Positions 18,771-27,645 are shown, counted from the stretch's first letter. The stretch is 64,000 nucleotides of DNA from Bacteroides neonati (GCF_000499785.1 NZ_HG726028.1:1-64000), one strand, 5' to 3'. Notes: a model not told the origin generated them from the sequence alone. A program made the numbers and translations.

Positions 18771-21152
18771 ATGAAACAACTGATTATTTACCTTCAACTT
18801 TTTATATTGAGTGTAGCCAGCATTCCCTGTAATGCGCAAACAAACACGTCGAACCTCAATTTGAGCTATACACTTCCGGGAACAATATGGGAAGAATCAC
18901 TTCCGTTGGGTAACGGGCGCCTAGGCGCCATGCCCGATGGAGGAGTATTTCAAGAGAACATCACTCTGAATGAAATCTCCCTATGGTCAGGCAGTGAAGA
19001 AGACACAAGTAACCCTGAGGCATTGCAACGATTACCCATTATACGGCAATTATTGCTTGAAGAAAAAAATCAAGAGGCTGAAAAAGAGATGCACCAATAC
19101 TTCAAATGCAAAGGCGAAGGATCGGCACAAGGCAACGGAGCCAATGCACGTTATGGATGCTTTCAAACGCTAGGTAATCTGCGTTTAGACTACTATTATC
19201 CTAACTGCACTGACACACACATGGTACCTAGCGATTATAAACGCAATCTTTCTATTGAAAAGGCTCTTGCTACCACCTCCTTCTCAATCAACCAAGTAAA
19301 GTATACACGCGAATACTTTGTTTCTTTGACCCAAGACGTGATTATGATTAAATTATCGGCCAGCAAAAGGAACAGTCTAAATTTTAATTTGACCCTTGAA
19401 CGACCTGAAAAAGGACTTGTGTCGTTCCGTGATCAGACTCTCTGTATGAGCGGTACACTCAACAACGGTAACGATGGAAAAGGAATGAAATATATAGCTT
19501 TGGCAGATGTAGTAGCCGATGGGGCTAAACTGTCGGTTAACAAACAACAGCTACAAGTCAGAGAAGCTACCATAGCTTATATTTATGTATCAGCTACAAC
19601 AGACTACCGGAATAGCCGTTTCGATAAACAGGCCGAAGAGCTACTTAATAGTGCTCAAGCAAAATCTTACAGTTCAGTACTAAAGGCTCATCAAGTAGCA
19701 TACGCAGAGAAGTTTAACAGAGTCCATCTTGATTTAGGTAAAACACCTAACTATCCCTCTATCACCGAACGCCTGGAGGCTTTCCAGAAAAAGGATGACC
19801 CTGCTTTGGCAGCTCTATATTTTCAATTTGGACGCTACCTAATTATATCCGGCACACGCGTAGGTTCATTACCATTAAACTTACAAGGGCTATGGGCCAA
19901 CACTATACAAACACCGTGGAATGGCGATTATCATCTGAATATCAACGTGCAGATGAATTATTTCCCCGTCGAAGTTGCCAATTTATCAGAGTTCTTACTG
20001 CCTGTTGCCCAATTCGTTAAAGAGTTGGTACCTTCAGGAGAAAAAACAGCACATGACTTCTATGGAGCTAAGGGATGGGTTGCACATGTCATAACAAACC
20101 CTTGGCATTTTACTGCTCCCGCCGAACATGCCTCTTGGGGATCAACCAATACAGGCGGTGCTTGGCTCTGTTCACCGTTGTTCGAACATTATGCTTTCAC
20201 ACTCGACAAGGAATATCTGGAAGCTATTTATCCAATACTCAAAGGAGCAGCGGAGTTCTTTCTATCAACAATGATTAAAGAAAAAAAACATGGTTGGTTG
20301 GTTACCGCTCCGTCATCATCACCCGAGAATAGTTTTAAAATGCCCGGTACAAACCAACCGGTATATATTTGTATGGGACCTACAATGGATGTTCAAATCA
20401 TTACCGAATTATTCAACAACGTTATTCAGGCCAGTCAGATTTTACAGATAGATGAAATGTTGGCCAATCAACTCTCGGTCACATTGAAACATTTGCCACC
20501 GATGCAAATCAGCAAAAAAGGTGGATATTTACAAGAATGGTTAGAAGATTATGAAGAGACCGATGTTCATCACAGGCATGTATCACATTTATTTGGACTG
20601 TATCCTGCCAACCTCATTACCGAACAAAAAACACCCGAACTGATTAAAGCAGCCAAAGCAACACTGGAGCGAAGAGGTGATGAAGGAACCGGTTGGTCGC
20701 GTGCCTGGAAAGTAAACTTTTGGGCTCGGCTAAAAGATGGGGAAAGAGCTTATAAGCTCTTTAAGAGTTTAATGACTCCAACACTTGAAACCAATGTAAC
20801 AATGGCTCATGGCGGCGGCACATATCCTAACTTATTCTGTGCACACCCTCCTTTTCAGATAGATGGTAATCTAGGTGGATGCGCAGGGATCGGAGAAATG
20901 CTGATTCAAAGTCACGACAATTGTATTGAGCTGCTACCGGCCATTCCTACTTCATGGAAGGATGGTTCTTTTCGCGGCTTAAAAGCCAGGGGAGGGATAG
21001 AGGTAGATGCTGAATGGAAGAATGGTCAACTTATTAAAGTTACACTAAACAGCCAAATTTCTCAGCAAATAACAATCAAAATACAAGGAAAAACTCATGT
21101 AGTGAATGTCAAGGCACATAAAAAGAAAAAATTAGTATATAGTGACAAATAG
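18771..21152 (+). CDS. GH95 glycoside hydrolase, probable alpha-1,2-L-fucosidase
   Basis: A secreted inverting enzyme that removes terminal alpha-L-fucose (some members act on alpha-L-galactose). The 793-residue product has a signal peptide (1-23, CNAQ). The N-terminal beta domain carries WEESLPLGNGRLGAM and ITLNEISLWSG. The (alpha/alpha)6 domain has LPLNLQGLWA and DYHLNINVQMNYFP, in which Asn390 and Asn392 match the asparagine pair of the family. Glu519 in SSSPENSF fits the general acid, and Asp698 in FQIDGNLGG the base-assisting aspartate. All expected catalytic residues are present. The leucine in DYHLNIN is at a position often occupied by threonine and may affect specificity. It is the last gene of PUL1, 23 bp after GH2. 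Confidence 0.93.
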   Translation: MKQLIIYLQLFILSVASIPCNAQTNTSNLNLSYTLPGTIWEESLPLGNGRLGAMPDGGVFQENITLNEISLWSGSEEDTSNPEALQRLPIIRQLLLEEKNQEAEKEMHQYFKCKGEGSAQGNGANARYGCFQTLGNLRLDYYYPNCTDTHMVPSDYKRNLSIEKALATTSFSINQVKYTREYFVSLTQDVIMIKLSASKRNSLNFNLTLERPEKGLVSFRDQTLCMSGTLNNGNDGKGMKYIALADVVADGAKLSVNKQQLQVREATIAYIYVSATTDYRNSRFDKQAEELLNSAQAKSYSSVLKAHQVAYAEKFNRVHLDLGKTPNYPSITERLEAFQKKDDPALAALYFQFGRYLIISGTRVGSLPLNLQGLWANTIQTPWNGDYHLNINVQMNYFPVEVANLSEFLLPVAQFVKELVPSGEKTAHDFYGAKGWVAHVITNPWHFTAPAEHASWGSTNTGGAWLCSPLFEHYAFTLDKEYLEAIYPILKGAAEFFLSTMIKEKKHGWLVTAPSSSPENSFKMPGTNQPVYICMGPTMDVQIITELFNNVIQASQILQIDEMLANQLSVTLKHLPPMQISKKGGYLQEWLEDYEETDVHHRHVSHLFGLYPANLITEQKTPELIKAAKATLERRGDEGTGWSRAWKVNFWARLKDGERAYKLFKSLMTPTLETNVTMAHGGGTYPNLFCAHPPFQIDGNLGGCAGIGEMLIQSHDNCIELLPAIPTSWKDGSFRGLKARGGIEVDAEWKNGQLIKVTLNSQISQQITIKIQGKTHVVNVKAHKKKKLVYSDK

Positions 21153-21170
21153 TATAAGTTCACTATATAC
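21135..21170 (+). terminator. Inverted repeat spanning the GH95 stop codon
   Basis: GTATATAGTGA (21135-21145) pairs perfectly with TCACTATATAC (21160-21170) around a 14-nt loop that contains the GH95 TAG (21150-21152). There is no T-tract after it, so it is a weak terminator or a 3' end stabiliser. Confidence 0.45.
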
Positions 21171-21236
21171 CCTCACATGCATCTGAAATCGTAATAGCAG
21201 GTTGAAACGTAAATTATAAAAAAAACTTTAAAACAT

Positions 21237-21267
21237 TTTGAGGTTTGCTTGAAAGCCCATACATTTG
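21237..21267 (+). promoter_or_regulatory. Consensus promoter of the efflux operon
   Basis: TTTG (21237-21240), 19 nt, then TACATTTG (21260-21267): a full match to the Bacteroides consensus. The predicted start near 21274 gives a leader of about 120 nt before the TolC-type gene. Confidence 0.8.
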
Positions 21268-21392
21268 CATCGTTGTTTATGCAATCATTTATTCTGAATC
21301 AGAAAAAACGAAGAAGCAAGAAACCAACAACAAAACACAACATTACGTTGTTCTTTTAAAAGAAGTATCACCTTTATAATGTATAAGATGCA

Positions 21393-22847
21393 ATGAAAAA
21401 AGTATTCATCCTGACATTTCTATTAAGCACTACAATTTTACTACGGGCACAAAGCACACTCAGCTTAGATAGTTGCCGTGCGTTGGCTATTGCCAACAAC
21501 AAAGAGCTATTGATTGGCCAAGAGAAAATCAATGCAGCTCACTATCAGCGAAAGGCAGCTTTCACCAATTATTTGCCCAACCTATCGGGCACGGGAGCTT
21601 ATATGCGCAATCAGAAAGAGTTTTCATTGCTAAATGATGCTCAAAAGGGAGCTTTATCGGGACTCGGAACAAGCCTTAGCGGACCACTGCAACAAGCCTC
21701 GCAGGTGATCGGGCAGCTACATCCCGAATTAGCTCCTCTTCTCTCACAACTGGGTAGTACGATGGTACCTGCACTGAACGAAGCAGGAAACTCCATTGTC
21801 GATGCCTTCCGAACCGATACGCGTAATGTATATGCAGGAGCGCTGACACTGACACAGCCTTTGTATATGGGAGGCAAAATCAGGGCATACAATAAGATTA
21901 CGCAATATGCCGAAGAATTGGCTCGCGAACAGCACAACTCGGGTATGCAGGAAGTCATATTAAGTACAGATCAGACCTATTGGCAAGTCGTTTCGCTCAC
22001 TAGCAAAAAACGCCTTGCCGAAGGATATTTAAAGCTATTGCAAAAGCTTGACAGCGATGTGGAAAAGATGATTAACGAAGGAGTGGCTACCAAGGCCGAC
22101 GGATTGTCGGTACGCGTAAAGGTAAATGAGGCCGAAATGACCCTGACCAAAGTAGAAGACGGATTGAGCCTGTCAAAGATGTTGCTTTGTCAACTATGTG
22201 GCATTGACTTAAGCACACCGATCACTCTGGCCGATGAGAAATTGGAAAACATTCCGACTCTTGTCGTCACCCCCAGTTTCGATATGGCCGAAGCTTATGC
22301 CAATCGCCCCGAGATTCGCAGCTTGGAGTTAGCCACAAAAATCTATCATCAAAAGGTTAACGTAGTACGTGCGGAGCACCTACCCTCGCTAGCATTGATG
22401 GGCAACTATATGGTAACGAACCCGTCGGTATTCAACGGTTTCGAGAACAAGTTCAAAGGTATGTGGAATGTAGGTGTCATGCTGCAACTCCCCATCTTTC
22501 ATTGGGGCGAAGGAACATATAAAGTAAAAGCCGCCAAGGCAGAAGCACGCATTGCGCAGTATCAATTAGAAGATGCTAAAGAGAAGATAGAATTGCAAGT
22601 AAACCAATCGGCTTTCAAAGTAAACGAAGCAGCTAAAAAGCTGTCGATGGCAACGAAGAACATGGAGAAAGCCGAAGAGAATCTACGTTATGCCACACTA
22701 GGCTTTGAAGAGGGGGTGATTGCAACCAGCAACGTACTTGAGGCACAAACCGCCTGGCTATCGGCACAATCGGATAAGATTGACGCCCAAATAGACGTTA
22801 AACTAACAGAAATCTACTTGCAAAAGTCACTCGGTACTCTGAAATAA
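21393..22847 (+). CDS. TolC-family outer membrane efflux protein
   Basis: Outer membrane channel of a tripartite exporter. The 484-residue product has a signal peptide (1-19, LLRAQS), SLDSCRALAIANNKELLIGQEKI at the mature start, and two OEP repeats of long amphipathic helices. Typical motifs are LTLTQPLYMGGKIRAYNKI in the first repeat and QLPIFHWGEGTYKVKAAKAEARI in the second, ending with EAQTAWLSAQSDKIDAQIDVKLTEIYLQKSLG. It is first in an operon with the HlyD-type adaptor (44-bp gap) and two ABC-2 permeases. The substrate is unknown. Confidence 0.93.
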   Translation: MKKVFILTFLLSTTILLRAQSTLSLDSCRALAIANNKELLIGQEKINAAHYQRKAAFTNYLPNLSGTGAYMRNQKEFSLLNDAQKGALSGLGTSLSGPLQQASQVIGQLHPELAPLLSQLGSTMVPALNEAGNSIVDAFRTDTRNVYAGALTLTQPLYMGGKIRAYNKITQYAEELAREQHNSGMQEVILSTDQTYWQVVSLTSKKRLAEGYLKLLQKLDSDVEKMINEGVATKADGLSVRVKVNEAEMTLTKVEDGLSLSKMLLCQLCGIDLSTPITLADEKLENIPTLVVTPSFDMAEAYANRPEIRSLELATKIYHQKVNVVRAEHLPSLALMGNYMVTNPSVFNGFENKFKGMWNVGVMLQLPIFHWGEGTYKVKAAKAEARIAQYQLEDAKEKIELQVNQSAFKVNEAAKKLSMATKNMEKAEENLRYATLGFEEGVIATSNVLEAQTAWLSAQSDKIDAQIDVKLTEIYLQKSLGTLK

Positions 22848-22891
22848 CCGAAAGTTAAACTCAATCGCTAATCGTAAAATCATAGATAACA

Positions 22892-23884
22892 ATGGTATCA
22901 CAAAAATCACAAAACAGCAATATGCTGCTTGCTTTTCTTACCTTATTGGGGGTTATTGCACTCGTTGCAGTAGTAGGCTTCTTCATGCTTCGAAAAGGTC
23001 CAGAAATTATTCAGGGACAAGCCGAAGTCACTGAGTATCGCGTATCGAGCAAAGTGCCCGGACGTATTTTAGAGTTCCGGGTAAAAGAGGGTGAAAGCGT
23101 CAAAGCAGGCGATACGCTTGCCATACTCGAAGCGCCCGAAGTGATGGCAAAAATGGAACAAGCTCAAGCGGCCGAAGCTGCCGCACAAGCACAGAGCAAC
23201 AAAGCCATTAAGGGAGCACGTAGCGAACAGATTCAAACGGCTTATGAGATGTGGCAAAAATCAAAAGCCGGAGTCGAGATAGCCGAGAAATCTTATAAGA
23301 GAATTAAGAATCTTTTTGAGCAAGGAGTCATGCCGGCACAGAAGTTAGACGAGATTACCGCTCAACGAGATGCTGCCATTGCTACCGAGAAGGCTGCCAA
23401 AGCGCAATATACCATGGCCAAGAACGGTGCCGAGCGTGAAGATAAGATGGCTGCTGCCGCTTTGGTAGATCGTGCCAAAGGAGCCGTTGCCGAAGTGCAA
23501 TCTTATATCAAAGAAACCTACCTCATCGCACAAACAGCCGGAGAGGTTTCGGAAATATTTCCTAAAGTAGGCGAACTGGTAGGAACCGGCGCACCCATCA
23601 TGAACATCGCAGTGATGAACGATATGTGGGTTACATTTAACGTACGCGAAGACCTACTCAAAAACCTGACCATGGGTAGCGAGTTTGAAGCCATCGTACC
23701 GGCACTCGACAATAAGACCATACGTCTGAAAGTGAACTATATGAAAGACCTTGGCACTTATGCCGCTTGGAAAGCAACCAAAACAACCGGCCAGTTCGAT
23801 CTGAAAACATTTGAAGTAAGAGCGCTACCGCTCGAGAAGGTAGTAGGTTTACGCCCCGGAATGTCGGTGATTATTAAAAAGTGA
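22892..23884 (+). CDS. HlyD-family membrane fusion (adaptor) protein
   Basis: Periplasmic adaptor linking the inner-membrane permeases to the TolC-type channel. The 330-residue product has one N-terminal membrane segment (about 10-32), then a lipoyl-like half motif FRVKEGESVKAGDTLAILEAPE (about 65-86). An alanine-rich coiled-coil hairpin (about 87-190, with FEQGVMPAQKLDEITAQRDAAIATEKAAKAQY) follows, then the second lipoyl half (TAGEVSEIFPKVGELVGTGAPIM) and a beta-barrel domain ending LRPGMSVIIKK. Its stop overlaps the start of the next gene as TGATG, indicating translational coupling. Confidence 0.93.
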   Translation: MVSQKSQNSNMLLAFLTLLGVIALVAVVGFFMLRKGPEIIQGQAEVTEYRVSSKVPGRILEFRVKEGESVKAGDTLAILEAPEVMAKMEQAQAAEAAAQAQSNKAIKGARSEQIQTAYEMWQKSKAGVEIAEKSYKRIKNLFEQGVMPAQKLDEITAQRDAAIATEKAAKAQYTMAKNGAEREDKMAAAALVDRAKGAVAEVQSYIKETYLIAQTAGEVSEIFPKVGELVGTGAPIMNIAVMNDMWVTFNVREDLLKNLTMGSEFEAIVPALDNKTIRLKVNYMKDLGTYAAWKATKTTGQFDLKTFEVRALPLEKVVGLRPGMSVIIKK

Positions 23885-25065
23885 TGAAAAAAAGAGAAAA
23901 GAAATATGTAGCTCTGTGGATGGTTATGAAGCGCGAATGTCGTCGTCTCGTATCTCGTCCGCTGTACCTTTTTTGCATGGTGGTTGCCCCCTTGTTCTGT
24001 TACGTGTTCTTCACAACACTGATGAGCTCGGGACTGCCTACCAACCTTCCCGTAGGTGCAGTCGACTTAGACAACAGTGCCACTTCACGCAGCATCATCC
24101 GCAACCTGGATGCTTTCGGTCAAACAGCCGTAGTAGCACACTACGAGAATGTGACCGAAGCACGCATTGCCATGCAGCAAGGAAAAATCTACGGGTTCTT
24201 CTATATTCCCAAAGGACTATCGGCCGATGCGCAAAGCCAACGTCAGCCGAAGTTATCATTTTACACCAACAACTCCTACCTCATAGCCGGTTCATTGCTG
24301 TTTAAGGACATGAAGATGATGGGCGAATTGGCCGCAGGTGCTGCCGCCCGCTCGGTGCTCTATGCAAAAGGAGCAACCGAAGATCAAGCAATGGCCTATT
24401 TGCAGCCCATTGTTATCGATACACATCCGCTGCAAAACCCATGGCTCAATTATTCGGTATACCTATGCAACACATTGGTACCGGGTGTGTTGATGTTGTT
24501 GATCTTTATGGTAACAGTCTATTCCATTGGTGTAGAAATCAAAAACCGCACAGCGCGCGAATGGTTGCGTATGAGCAATAATTCTATTTACATAGCCTTG
24601 GCAGGTAAGTTACTACCACACACCGTGGTGTTCTTTATTATGGGCATCTTTTACAATGTATACCTGTATGGCTTTCTGCATTTCCCGTGCAATAGCGGTA
24701 TCTTTCCGATGATATTGGCCACCCTCTGCCTCGTATTGGCATCACAATGTTGTGGTATTGTCATGATAGGAACATTACCTACGTTGCGTCTGGGCCTCAG
24801 CTTTGCCTCCTTGTGGGGCGTCTTGTCGTTCTCCGTTTCGGGTTTCTCCTTTCCGGTGATGGCAATGAACCCGGTGTTGCAAGGACTCAGTGTTCTCTTT
24901 CCGTTGCGCCACTACTTCCTTATCTATGTAGATCAGGCACTCAACGGATACAGTATGATCTATTCATGGCCTAACTATATGGCTTTACTCATCTTTATGA
25001 TGCTTCCTTTCTTCGTGGTTAATCGCTTAAAGGAAACATTGATATACTATAAATACGTACCCTGA
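23884..25065 (+). CDS. ABC-2 type permease, first of two
   Basis: Inner-membrane permease of the YhgE/Pip-like ABC-2 group. The product (393 residues from the ATG at 23884; an in-frame GTG lies at 23881) has an N-terminal membrane segment with CMVVAPLFCYVFFTTLM. A large extracytoplasmic domain (about 45-190, VGAVDLDNSATSRSIIRNLDAF) and a cluster of five or six membrane segments (about 200-385, with LNYSVYLCNTLVPGVLMLLIFMV and SFSVSGFSFPVMAMNPVLQGL) follow. It is coupled to the adaptor upstream and to the second permease downstream (TGATG at both junctions). No Walker motif is present here or in the neighbours. Confidence 0.88.
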   Translation: MKKREKKYVALWMVMKRECRRLVSRPLYLFCMVVAPLFCYVFFTTLMSSGLPTNLPVGAVDLDNSATSRSIIRNLDAFGQTAVVAHYENVTEARIAMQQGKIYGFFYIPKGLSADAQSQRQPKLSFYTNNSYLIAGSLLFKDMKMMGELAAGAAARSVLYAKGATEDQAMAYLQPIVIDTHPLQNPWLNYSVYLCNTLVPGVLMLLIFMVTVYSIGVEIKNRTAREWLRMSNNSIYIALAGKLLPHTVVFFIMGIFYNVYLYGFLHFPCNSGIFPMILATLCLVLASQCCGIVMIGTLPTLRLGLSFASLWGVLSFSVSGFSFPVMAMNPVLQGLSVLFPLRHYFLIYVDQALNGYSMIYSWPNYMALLIFMMLPFFVVNRLKETLIYYKYVP

Positions 25066-26303
25066 TGAAAGATAAATCATTCAAAAATAACATAGCACAA
25101 GGCATTGGCGACTTGTTTTACATCTGGAAACGGGAGTTTCGTACCACCTTTCGCGACCAAGGTGTATTGATATTCTTCGTTCTGGTGCCCTTGGTATATC
25201 CGTTGATTTACGGCTTCATCTATACCAACGAAGTAGTGCGCGAAGTTCCCGCTGTAGTAGTTGATAACTCCCGTTCCTCACTCAGCCGAGAGTATCTACG
25301 CAAAGTAGATGCCACTCCGGACATTCAGGTTGTAGCCTATTGCAACGATATGGAAGAGGCGAAACTAATGCTCAGAGACCGTTTGGCCTATGGCATTATT
25401 TATATCCCTTCCGATTTTAGCAGCAATATTGCCCGTGGCAAGCAGGCACAAGTAAGTCTTTACTGCGATATGAGCGGACTACTCTATTATAAGAGTATGT
25501 TATTGGCCAATACAGCCGTATCGCTCGACATGAATCAAAACATAAAGATTGAGCGGGCAGGCAATACCACCAACCGGCAAGACGAGATCACCGCCTATCC
25601 TATCGAATACGAAGACGTGGCTATGTTTAACCCGACGAATGGCTTTGCTGCCTTTTTAATTCCAGCCGTATTAATCTTATTAATACAGCAAACACTTTTA
25701 TTAGGTATCGGGCTCTCGGCAGGAACAGCGCGGGAAAATAATCGCTTCAAAGACCTCGTGCCCATTAACCGCCACTATAGCGGAACATTGCGAATTGTTT
25801 TCGGTAAAGGATTGAGCTATTTTATGGTATATGCTCTGGTAGCGGTTTATGTACTCTGCGTCGTACCTCGTATATTCAGCCTCAACCAGATCGGACAACC
25901 CAGCACATTGGCCTTGTTCATGCTCCCTTATCTGGCTGCTTGCATTTTCTTTGCGATGACTGCCTCGATTGCCATCCGCAATCGCGAAACTTGCATGTTG
26001 ATTTTTGTATTTACATCGGTGCCACTACTCTTCATTTCCGGTATATCCTGGCCGGGGGCAGCTATTCCCGCATTTTGGAAGTATTTTTCTTACATTTTCC
26101 CTTCCACATTCGGCATCAATGGATTTGTGCGTATCAACAATATGGGAGCTACACTGAGCGAAGTATCAACCGAGTATCATGCTCTTTGGTTACAAGCCGG
26201 CTTCTATTTTCTCACAACCTGTTTTGTCTATCGCTGGCAGATAATAATGAGTCGTAAACATGTAATTGAAAGATACAAAGAGAGGAAGGAACAAAACAAA
26301 TAA
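25065..26303 (+). CDS. ABC-2 type permease, second of two
   Basis: A 412-residue paralogue of the preceding permease and presumably its heterodimer partner. It has an N-terminal membrane segment (VLIFFVLVPLVYPLIYGFIY), an extracytoplasmic domain (VVDNSRSSLSREYLRKVDATP, DRLAYGIIYIPSDFSSNIARG) and C-terminal membrane helices with FAAFLIPAVLILLIQQTLLLG and FISGISWPGAAIPAFWKYFSYIFPS. It begins on the A of the previous stop codon. This type of four-gene locus without an ATPase gene is common in Bacteroides; an ATPase may be supplied elsewhere. Confidence 0.88.
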   Translation: MKDKSFKNNIAQGIGDLFYIWKREFRTTFRDQGVLIFFVLVPLVYPLIYGFIYTNEVVREVPAVVVDNSRSSLSREYLRKVDATPDIQVVAYCNDMEEAKLMLRDRLAYGIIYIPSDFSSNIARGKQAQVSLYCDMSGLLYYKSMLLANTAVSLDMNQNIKIERAGNTTNRQDEITAYPIEYEDVAMFNPTNGFAAFLIPAVLILLIQQTLLLGIGLSAGTARENNRFKDLVPINRHYSGTLRIVFGKGLSYFMVYALVAVYVLCVVPRIFSLNQIGQPSTLALFMLPYLAACIFFAMTASIAIRNRETCMLIFVFTSVPLLFISGISWPGAAIPAFWKYFSYIFPSTFGINGFVRINNMGATLSEVSTEYHALWLQAGFYFLTTCFVYRWQIIMSRKHVIERYKERKEQNK

Positions 26304-26305
26304 TT

Positions 26306-26341
26306 TTCTTAGCACCATGAGCTTTATCACGGTGCTAAGAA
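26306..26341. terminator. Hairpin after the efflux operon
   Basis: TTCTTAGCACC pairs with GGTGCTAAGAA, an 11-bp stem with a 14-nt loop starting 3 bp after the efflux operon stop codon. No T-run follows on the plus strand; on the minus strand it is followed by AAAATTATTTG, so it is at best a weak two-way terminator. Confidence 0.5.
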
Positions 26342-26369
26342 GGGCAAGGCTAGCAAACAGTCTTACTGT

Positions 26370-26732
26370 TTATTGATTCTTTTCCTTTTTCTCTTTCAAG
26401 AAAGAAGAGAGAGATTGAATGACAGTGCTGTACTTCGGCTCTTCGGCTCTATTTATATCCTCTTGCTTATCGAGTCGATGATCGAAAAGCATTCGATTTC
26501 CGCTACCGTCGGCTTTGTTCCATTCGGCATAGTTAAATCGTTTACTCACGGCATTATCCCCACCGTTCCATTGAATATACACAGGAGTTTTCCACTCTTT
26601 CCTCAGATTATTAAGCACAGGAACAATACTAGTTCCATCCAACTGTTTTTCGGGTATGGGCAATTCGCAAAGCTCGCATAAGGTAGGATATAGATCTACA
26701 AACTCGACCATAGCAATATACTTTTTTATCAA
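26370..26732 (-). pseudogene. C-terminal remnant of a sulfatase
   Basis: About 120 codons encoding only the end of an iduronate-2-sulfatase-like arylsulfatase: VEFVDLYPTLCELCELPIP, LDGTSIVPVL and the tail FNYAEWNKADGSGNRMLFDHRLDKQEDINRAE are typical of the last quarter of that family. The catalytic S/C-x-P-x-R motif and the whole N-terminal domain (normally about 350 more residues) are missing. Homology appears to begin near 26709; the first few codons (MIKKYIAM) look like junction sequence. There is no signal peptide or promoter. It is a relic of a lost sulfatase gene that once extended to the right. Confidence 0.8.
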
Positions 26733-26741
26733 TTAAAAAAA

Positions 26742-26951
26742 ATAGACTATTCGATAAACTCCATTTCAAACAGAATACATCGAAAGGAGATAGTGTTTGA
26801 GTTTGATTTCAATAATCAGGGTCATTTCACAAAAACGCTCAGGAAACATAATGATATCTATTACATGACCAATGGAAACCACAATCCAAAAGATACAGAT
26901 GCGGTATATTTACATATTAAAACAATCAAAAAGCAAAAACGAAAGCAATAA
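26742..26951 (+). pseudogene. Gene fragment on the opposite strand, family unknown
   Basis: An open frame without a start codon, ending at TAA 26949-26951, reads like real protein: KEIVFEFDFNNQGHF, TKTLRKHNDIYYMTNGNHN, PKDTDAVYLHIKTIKK. No family was recognised. It abuts the truncated 5' side of the sulfatase remnant, so the junction near 26710-26740 probably marks a deletion or rearrangement that fused the ends of two genes facing each other. Confidence 0.4.
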
Positions 26952-26997
26952 AAGCCCATTTCAATAACATAACAGACTGATATACTTACACTTAAAG

Positions 26998-27078
26998 AAG
27001 TACGTACTTTTTACATCGAAGAGTACGTTATTAACGCACTGTTAAATAGTATATTAACGATACGTTAAGTACGTACTT
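26998..27078. repeat. TACGTA-type repeat array, copy 2
   Basis: The 12-bp palindrome AAGTACGTACTT occurs at 26998-27009 and identically at 27067-27078. Between them GAGTACGTTATTAAC (27021-27035) and further TACGTT units occur. The stretch 27001-27049 aligns over about 50 bp with 56861-56910 (about 80 percent identity). It lies upstream of the blaI-type gene with no coding sequence in 26952-27228. Confidence 0.6.
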
Positions 27079-27228
27079 TCACTGCATGGGATATACTAAT
27101 AATTTTAATAGAGATAAATATATTGAACATCACTACTCCTATACCTACCACATCCGTATTAGATTAAATCAGTATTTAAAAATACTATTTTGGTATTTAC
27201 ATTATTTAACCACCTGTTTATCGATTTA

Positions 27229-27245
27229 CTACGAAACTTTCGTAG
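27229..27245. promoter_or_regulatory. Palindromic operator for the BlaI-type repressor
   Basis: CTACGAAA-C-TTTCGTAG is a perfect 8-1-8 inverted repeat whose right arm overlaps the -7 box of the repressor gene by three bases. BlaI/MecI dimers bind dyads with TAC/GTA ends at their own promoters, so this is a strong candidate for autoregulation. Confidence 0.65.
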
Positions 27246-27250
27246 ATTTG
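27243..27250 (+). promoter_or_regulatory. -7 box of the blaI-blaR1 operon
   Basis: TAGATTTG matches TAnnTTTG and lies 29 bp before the ATG at 27280. The -33 region is poor. The overlap with the palindrome means repressor binding would block the promoter. Confidence 0.6.
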
Positions 27251-27279
27251 TCGTGTAATCAAAATTAAACAATAAATAT

Positions 27280-27645
27280 ATGGAAAAGCTAACAATACAA
27301 GAAGAAGAAGTAATGATTTACATCTGGGAGCTGAATAGTTGTTTTGTTAAAGACATTGTGGCCAAATTTCAACCACCTGCACCTCCTTATACAACTGTTG
27401 CATCGATCGTAAAAAACCTCGAGCGAAAAAAATACCTAACTACTCGTCGCGTTGGAAACACCTACAAATATAGCCCCGCCATCAAAGAAAGCGAATACAA
27501 ACGTACTTTTATGAGCGGAGTGGTACGCAACTATTTTGCCGACTCGTATAAAGAAATGGTTTCTTTCTTTGCGCGCGATCAAAAGATATCGGCCACGGAG
27601 CTCAAAGAGATTATCGACATGATTGAGAAAGGAAAAGAAGAATAG
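27280..27645 (+). CDS. blaI: BlaI/MecI-family transcriptional repressor
   Basis: A DNA-binding repressor cleaved or released on a signal from the BlaR1-type protease encoded next. The 121-residue product has a winged helix domain (about 1-75: LTIQEEEVMIYIWELNSCFVKDIVAKF, YTTVASIVKNLERKKYLTTRRVGNTYKYSP) and a C-terminal dimerisation region (about 76-121). Length and TTVxSIVKNLExK motif are diagnostic. There is a 19-bp gap to blaR1. No beta-lactamase gene is nearby, so the regulated function is something other than classical resistance, perhaps the adjacent TonB and thioredoxin genes. Confidence 0.93.
   Translation: MEKLTIQEEEVMIYIWELNSCFVKDIVAKFQPPAPPYTTVASIVKNLERKKYLTTRRVGNTYKYSPAIKESEYKRTFMSGVVRNYFADSYKEMVSFFARDQKISATELKEIIDMIEKGKEE

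Noticed and set aside
27086..27268. 60-codon open frame before blaI
   Set aside because: AT-rich, Y/I/N-rich chance reading that covers the operator and promoter of blaI.
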